A stretch of 7,760 nt of DNA, from assembly GCA_934418055.1 (NCBI GenBank), contig CAKRWX010000102.1, forward strand, positions 1 through 7,760, given 5' to 3'. Below the pieces are notes generated by a model. The model was given only the letters and a program-made list of their open reading frames with translations. It did not search any database and was not told the DNA's origin. The position numbers and the translations under genes are program-made. Below, piece by piece: positions 6,271-7,760 of the stretch; the first letter of the stretch is position 1; the number at the start of each line of letters is the position of its first letter. Source of the stretch: an uncultured Lachnospiraceae bacterium (GTDB lineage: Bacteria; Bacillota; Clostridia; Lachnospirales; Lachnospiraceae).

Positions 6271-7146
6271 ATGGAACTTCGAGAGATCAATGCGTTTTTA
6301 CAGGTGGCACAGTTTAAGAGTTTTTCAAAAGCAGCCCGGCATCTGGGATATTCCCAGGCGGCCATCACCATTCAGATCAAACAATTGGAGCAGGAACTGG
6401 ACGTTCACCTTTTTGACCGGATCGGTAAGCAGATTTCTCTGACGCGGGATGGGGAACTGTTTTTCGAACACGCCAACACCATCATGCAGGAACTGGCCCA
6501 GGCCCGTGAAACCTTATCCAGAGACCGGAAGCTTCATGGAACCCTGCGGATCGGAACCATCGAATCTATCTGTACAGTCCTGCTTCCCCAGGTCATGAAG
6601 CAGTATCATACCCTTTATCCGGAAGTCAATGTCCGGATCACCCTCGACTCCCCGGAAATCTTATTAAACAGCCTCACCAACGGTACACTTGACCTGGTCT
6701 ATATCCTCGATCAGCAGATCCATGATGAACGTTTTATAAAAGTACTGGAAACACCAGAGGAAGCAGTTTTCACCGCTTCCTCCTCGAATCCTTTTACCGG
6801 CAGACAACAGATCCCCCTGGATGAAATTTTATCCCATCCCTTTATTCTGACCGAGCGGAATGCCAGCTATCGTCTGATGCTGGACCGCTACCTGGCTGCC
6901 AGGGAACAGGCGATCCGTCCTTATCTGTCCATCGGCAACACCGAATTCATCATCCGTCAGCTGATCGGAAGCTCCAGCCTGTCCTTCCTGCCCTCCTTTG
7001 CCATTGCTCCAGAAGAAAAAAAGGGGCTGCTCTGCGCCCTGGACGTAGACCAATTCCATATGCAGGTCTGGAGGCAGGTGCTTCACCATAAGGATAAATG
7101 GGTGACACGGGAGATGGAAGCCTTTTTTCAGCTGTTAAGATCATAG
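6271..7146 (+). CDS. LysR family transcriptional regulator, divergent from the cysteine operon
   Basis: This is a cytosolic DNA-binding regulator of 291 aa, the normal LTTR length. The N-terminal winged helix-turn-helix spans about residues 1-60: MELREINAFLQVAQFKSFSKAA, then the recognition segment LGYSQAAITIQIKQLEQEL and LFDRIGKQISLTRDGE. A linker helix (about 62-88) follows, and the substrate-binding domain starts near 90 (GTLRIGTIESI, LLPQVMKQYHTLYPEV) and continues to the natural-looking end WVTREMEAFFQLL. The ATG at 6271 has AAGGA 10 nt upstream. An open frame extends back to 6094 but runs across the promoter region. Divergence from the desulfidase-symporter operon and the inverted repeat between them suggest it senses the imported amino acid or a derivative and activates the operon; the ligand is inferred. 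No terminator of its own is visible: its stop abuts a hairpin-rich mobile-element end. Confidence 0.92.
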   Translation: MELREINAFLQVAQFKSFSKAARHLGYSQAAITIQIKQLEQELDVHLFDRIGKQISLTRDGELFFEHANTIMQELAQARETLSRDRKLHGTLRIGTIESICTVLLPQVMKQYHTLYPEVNVRITLDSPEILLNSLTNGTLDLVYILDQQIHDERFIKVLETPEEAVFTASSSNPFTGRQQIPLDEILSHPFILTERNASYRLMLDRYLAAREQAIRPYLSIGNTEFIIRQLIGSSSLSFLPSFAIAPEEKKGLLCALDVDQFHMQVWRQVLHHKDKWVTREMEAFFQLLRS

Positions 7147-7155
7147 CGCCACTGA

Positions 7156-7278
7156 CGCCTTGAGTACCTATGGCTCACAAACTTGACGAAGTTTCCTAAG
7201 ACAGTCGCCGCCACCCGTACAACGGGTGGCTCGGGACGCTGGCTGTAAGCCCTTGCTACCAGACAGCGTCTCAAGGCG
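7156..7278. other. Multi-hairpin structured region next to tnpA (candidate ncRNA or IS-end DNA structure)
   Basis: An outer stem CGCCTTGAG (7156-7164) / CTCAAGGCG (7270-7278) encloses three further perfect hairpins. These are AAACTT/AAGTTT with a GACG loop (7179-7194), GCCACCCGT/ACGGGTGGC with a 3-nt loop (7210-7230), and GACGCTG/CAGCGTC (7235-7270), which has more pairing inside. Together they draw a four-way-junction shape of about 120 nt. There is no open frame of note and no T-tract, so it is neither a gene nor a plain terminator. It could be a transcribed RNA on either strand or single-stranded DNA structure used in transposition. Confidence 0.55.
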
Positions 7279-7297
7279 CCCTAGACTTTCTCTTCGT

Positions 7298-7344
7298 TCA
7301 AGTCACTATCGCACTTGACGCGTTGCTTATGCCCCTGAAGGGGC
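7298..7344. repeat. Two additional hairpins downstream of the tnpA stop
   Basis: TCAAGT/ACTTGA pairs across a 9-nt loop (7298-7318), and GCCCCT-GA-AGGGGC forms a tight hairpin (7331-7344) 7 bp beyond the tnpA stop codon. The second resembles the subterminal hairpin recognised by Y1 transposases at IS200/IS605 ends. It lacks a T-tract on either strand. Confidence 0.45.
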
Positions 7345-7351
7345 GTTCGTA

Positions 7352-7760
7352 CTACTTCGACTCTGTACCCTTAAAAGGGTCTTCGTATTCTTTCACACTT
7401 AATTTGTCCTGCATGATATCATAGTTTTCTTGATCTTGGATATATTTCTTAATTGTCGCTTCGTTTAATCCTACTGTACTGACATAATAACCTTCTGACC
7501 AGAAATGACGGTTTCCAAATTTATACTTTAGATTTGCATGTCGGTCGAATATCATTAATGCGGATTTTCCTTTTAAATATCCCATAAAGCTTGATACACT
7601 CATTTTGGGCGGAATACTTACCAACATATGAATATGATCTGGCATGATATGCCCCTCAATTATTTCTACTCCTTTGTATGAACATAACTGCTTCAGTATA
7701 TCTCGAATGTCCATTTTTAATTGATTATAAATCATTTTTCGTCTATACTTAGGAGTGAAT
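7352..7760 (-). CDS. tnpA: IS200-type Y1 (HUH) transposase TnpA, 5'-truncated by the window edge
   Basis: TnpA is a small single-strand DNA transposase that cuts and rejoins IS hairpin ends through a 5'-phosphotyrosine. About 135 codons are visible. The frame stays open past the internal Met at 7735 to the edge, reading FTPKYRRK, which belongs to the conserved HIVFxPKYRR start, so roughly 20-25 residues including the true start lie outside. The HUH motif is in MPDHIHML (7625-7648; histidines at 7634-7636 and 7628-7630). The IS200 hallmark PPKMSVSSFMGYLKGKS follows, then FWSEGYYVSTVG, and the catalytic tyrosine in IKKYIQDQ (7442-7444). The C-terminal DPFKG is also family-typical. All catalytic residues are present, so the transposase is probably functional. 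It is convergent with the LysR gene. Confidence 0.92.
   Translation of the reverse strand, partial: FTPKYRRKMIYNQLKMDIRDILKQLCSYKGVEIIEGHIMPDHIHMLVSIPPKMSVSSFMGYLKGKSALMIFDRHANLKYKFGNRHFWSEGYYVSTVGLNEATIKKYIQDQENYDIMQDKLSVKEYEDPFKGTESK

Larger units (their letters stand above)
7147..7760 (-). mobile_element. IS200-type insertion sequence (IS200/IS605 superfamily), partial at right edge
   Basis: The element consists of a tnpA gene whose 5' end lies beyond the window, plus a hairpin-rich 3' noncoding region. The left boundary is set provisionally at the LysR stop codon, because secondary structure begins within 10 bp of it; the true end could lie anywhere from about 7147 to 7330. IS200-type elements have subterminal hairpins, no terminal inverted repeats and no target duplication, so the edge cannot be fixed by inspection. 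No tnpB is seen in the visible part. Confidence 0.5.

Noticed and set aside
7331..7344. GCCCCT/AGGGGC hairpin as an ordinary terminator for tnpA
   Set aside because: It is not followed by a T-tract on either strand. An IS-end recognition hairpin is the better fit.
7147..7351. CRISPR array, tRNA or tnpB omega-RNA in the hairpin-rich region
   Set aside because: There are no regularly spaced direct repeats, no tRNA cloverleaf or CCA end, and no tnpB coding sequence in the visible DNA.

Overview
The window looks like chromosomal DNA from a gut-type Clostridia, probably Lachnospiraceae. This rests on moderate GC content, strong GGAGG-type ribosome binding sites, sigma-A promoters, and the mix of families present. 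The assignment is inferred from style and not from a marker gene.

Layout from left to right. (1) Positions 34-1599 hold a self-contained transcription unit for a COG2509-type FAD-dependent oxidoreductase, with an extended -10 promoter and a strong bidirectional terminator. (2) Positions 1600-1850 are a gene graveyard. The 3' end of a GH127-type (beta-L-arabinofuranosidase family) gene lies on the minus strand, back to back with the 3' end of an AraC-family regulator on the plus strand. Both genes have lost everything except their tails, as if one deletion removed the middle of a divergent regulator-hydrolase pair. (3) Positions 1895-3426 hold a MATE-family efflux transporter with its own promoter and a terminator shared with the operon that converges on it. 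(4) A 63-bp nested inverted repeat sits at 3442-3504. (5) Positions 3510-7146 hold an amino-acid uptake and breakdown module. A LysR-type regulator (plus strand) is divergent from a two-gene operon (minus strand) made of a CyuA-like L-cysteine desulfidase and an SLC1/DAACS-family amino-acid symporter. The divergent region has a near-consensus promoter for the operon and a 20-bp inverted repeat just upstream of its -35. (6) Positions 7147-7760 carry the 3' part of an IS200-type element. The Y1 (HUH) transposase gene tnpA runs off the right edge of the window. About 200 bp of strongly hairpin-rich DNA separates its stop codon from the stop codon of the LysR gene.

How the genes fit together: the symporter would import a small neutral amino acid, and the desulfidase would split it to pyruvate, ammonia and sulfide, all under LysR control. 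The transporter itself supports a neutral substrate. The arginine that binds the side-chain carboxylate in glutamate/aspartate carriers is a glycine here, and the normally near-invariant NMDGT sodium motif is rewritten. The plan parallels the E. coli cyuPA cysteine system, but with an unrelated transporter fold and an unrelated regulator family.

The least explained parts are the folded region next to tnpA, the unusual symporter, and the deletion scar. No CRISPR array, tRNA, rRNA or phage gene was seen.
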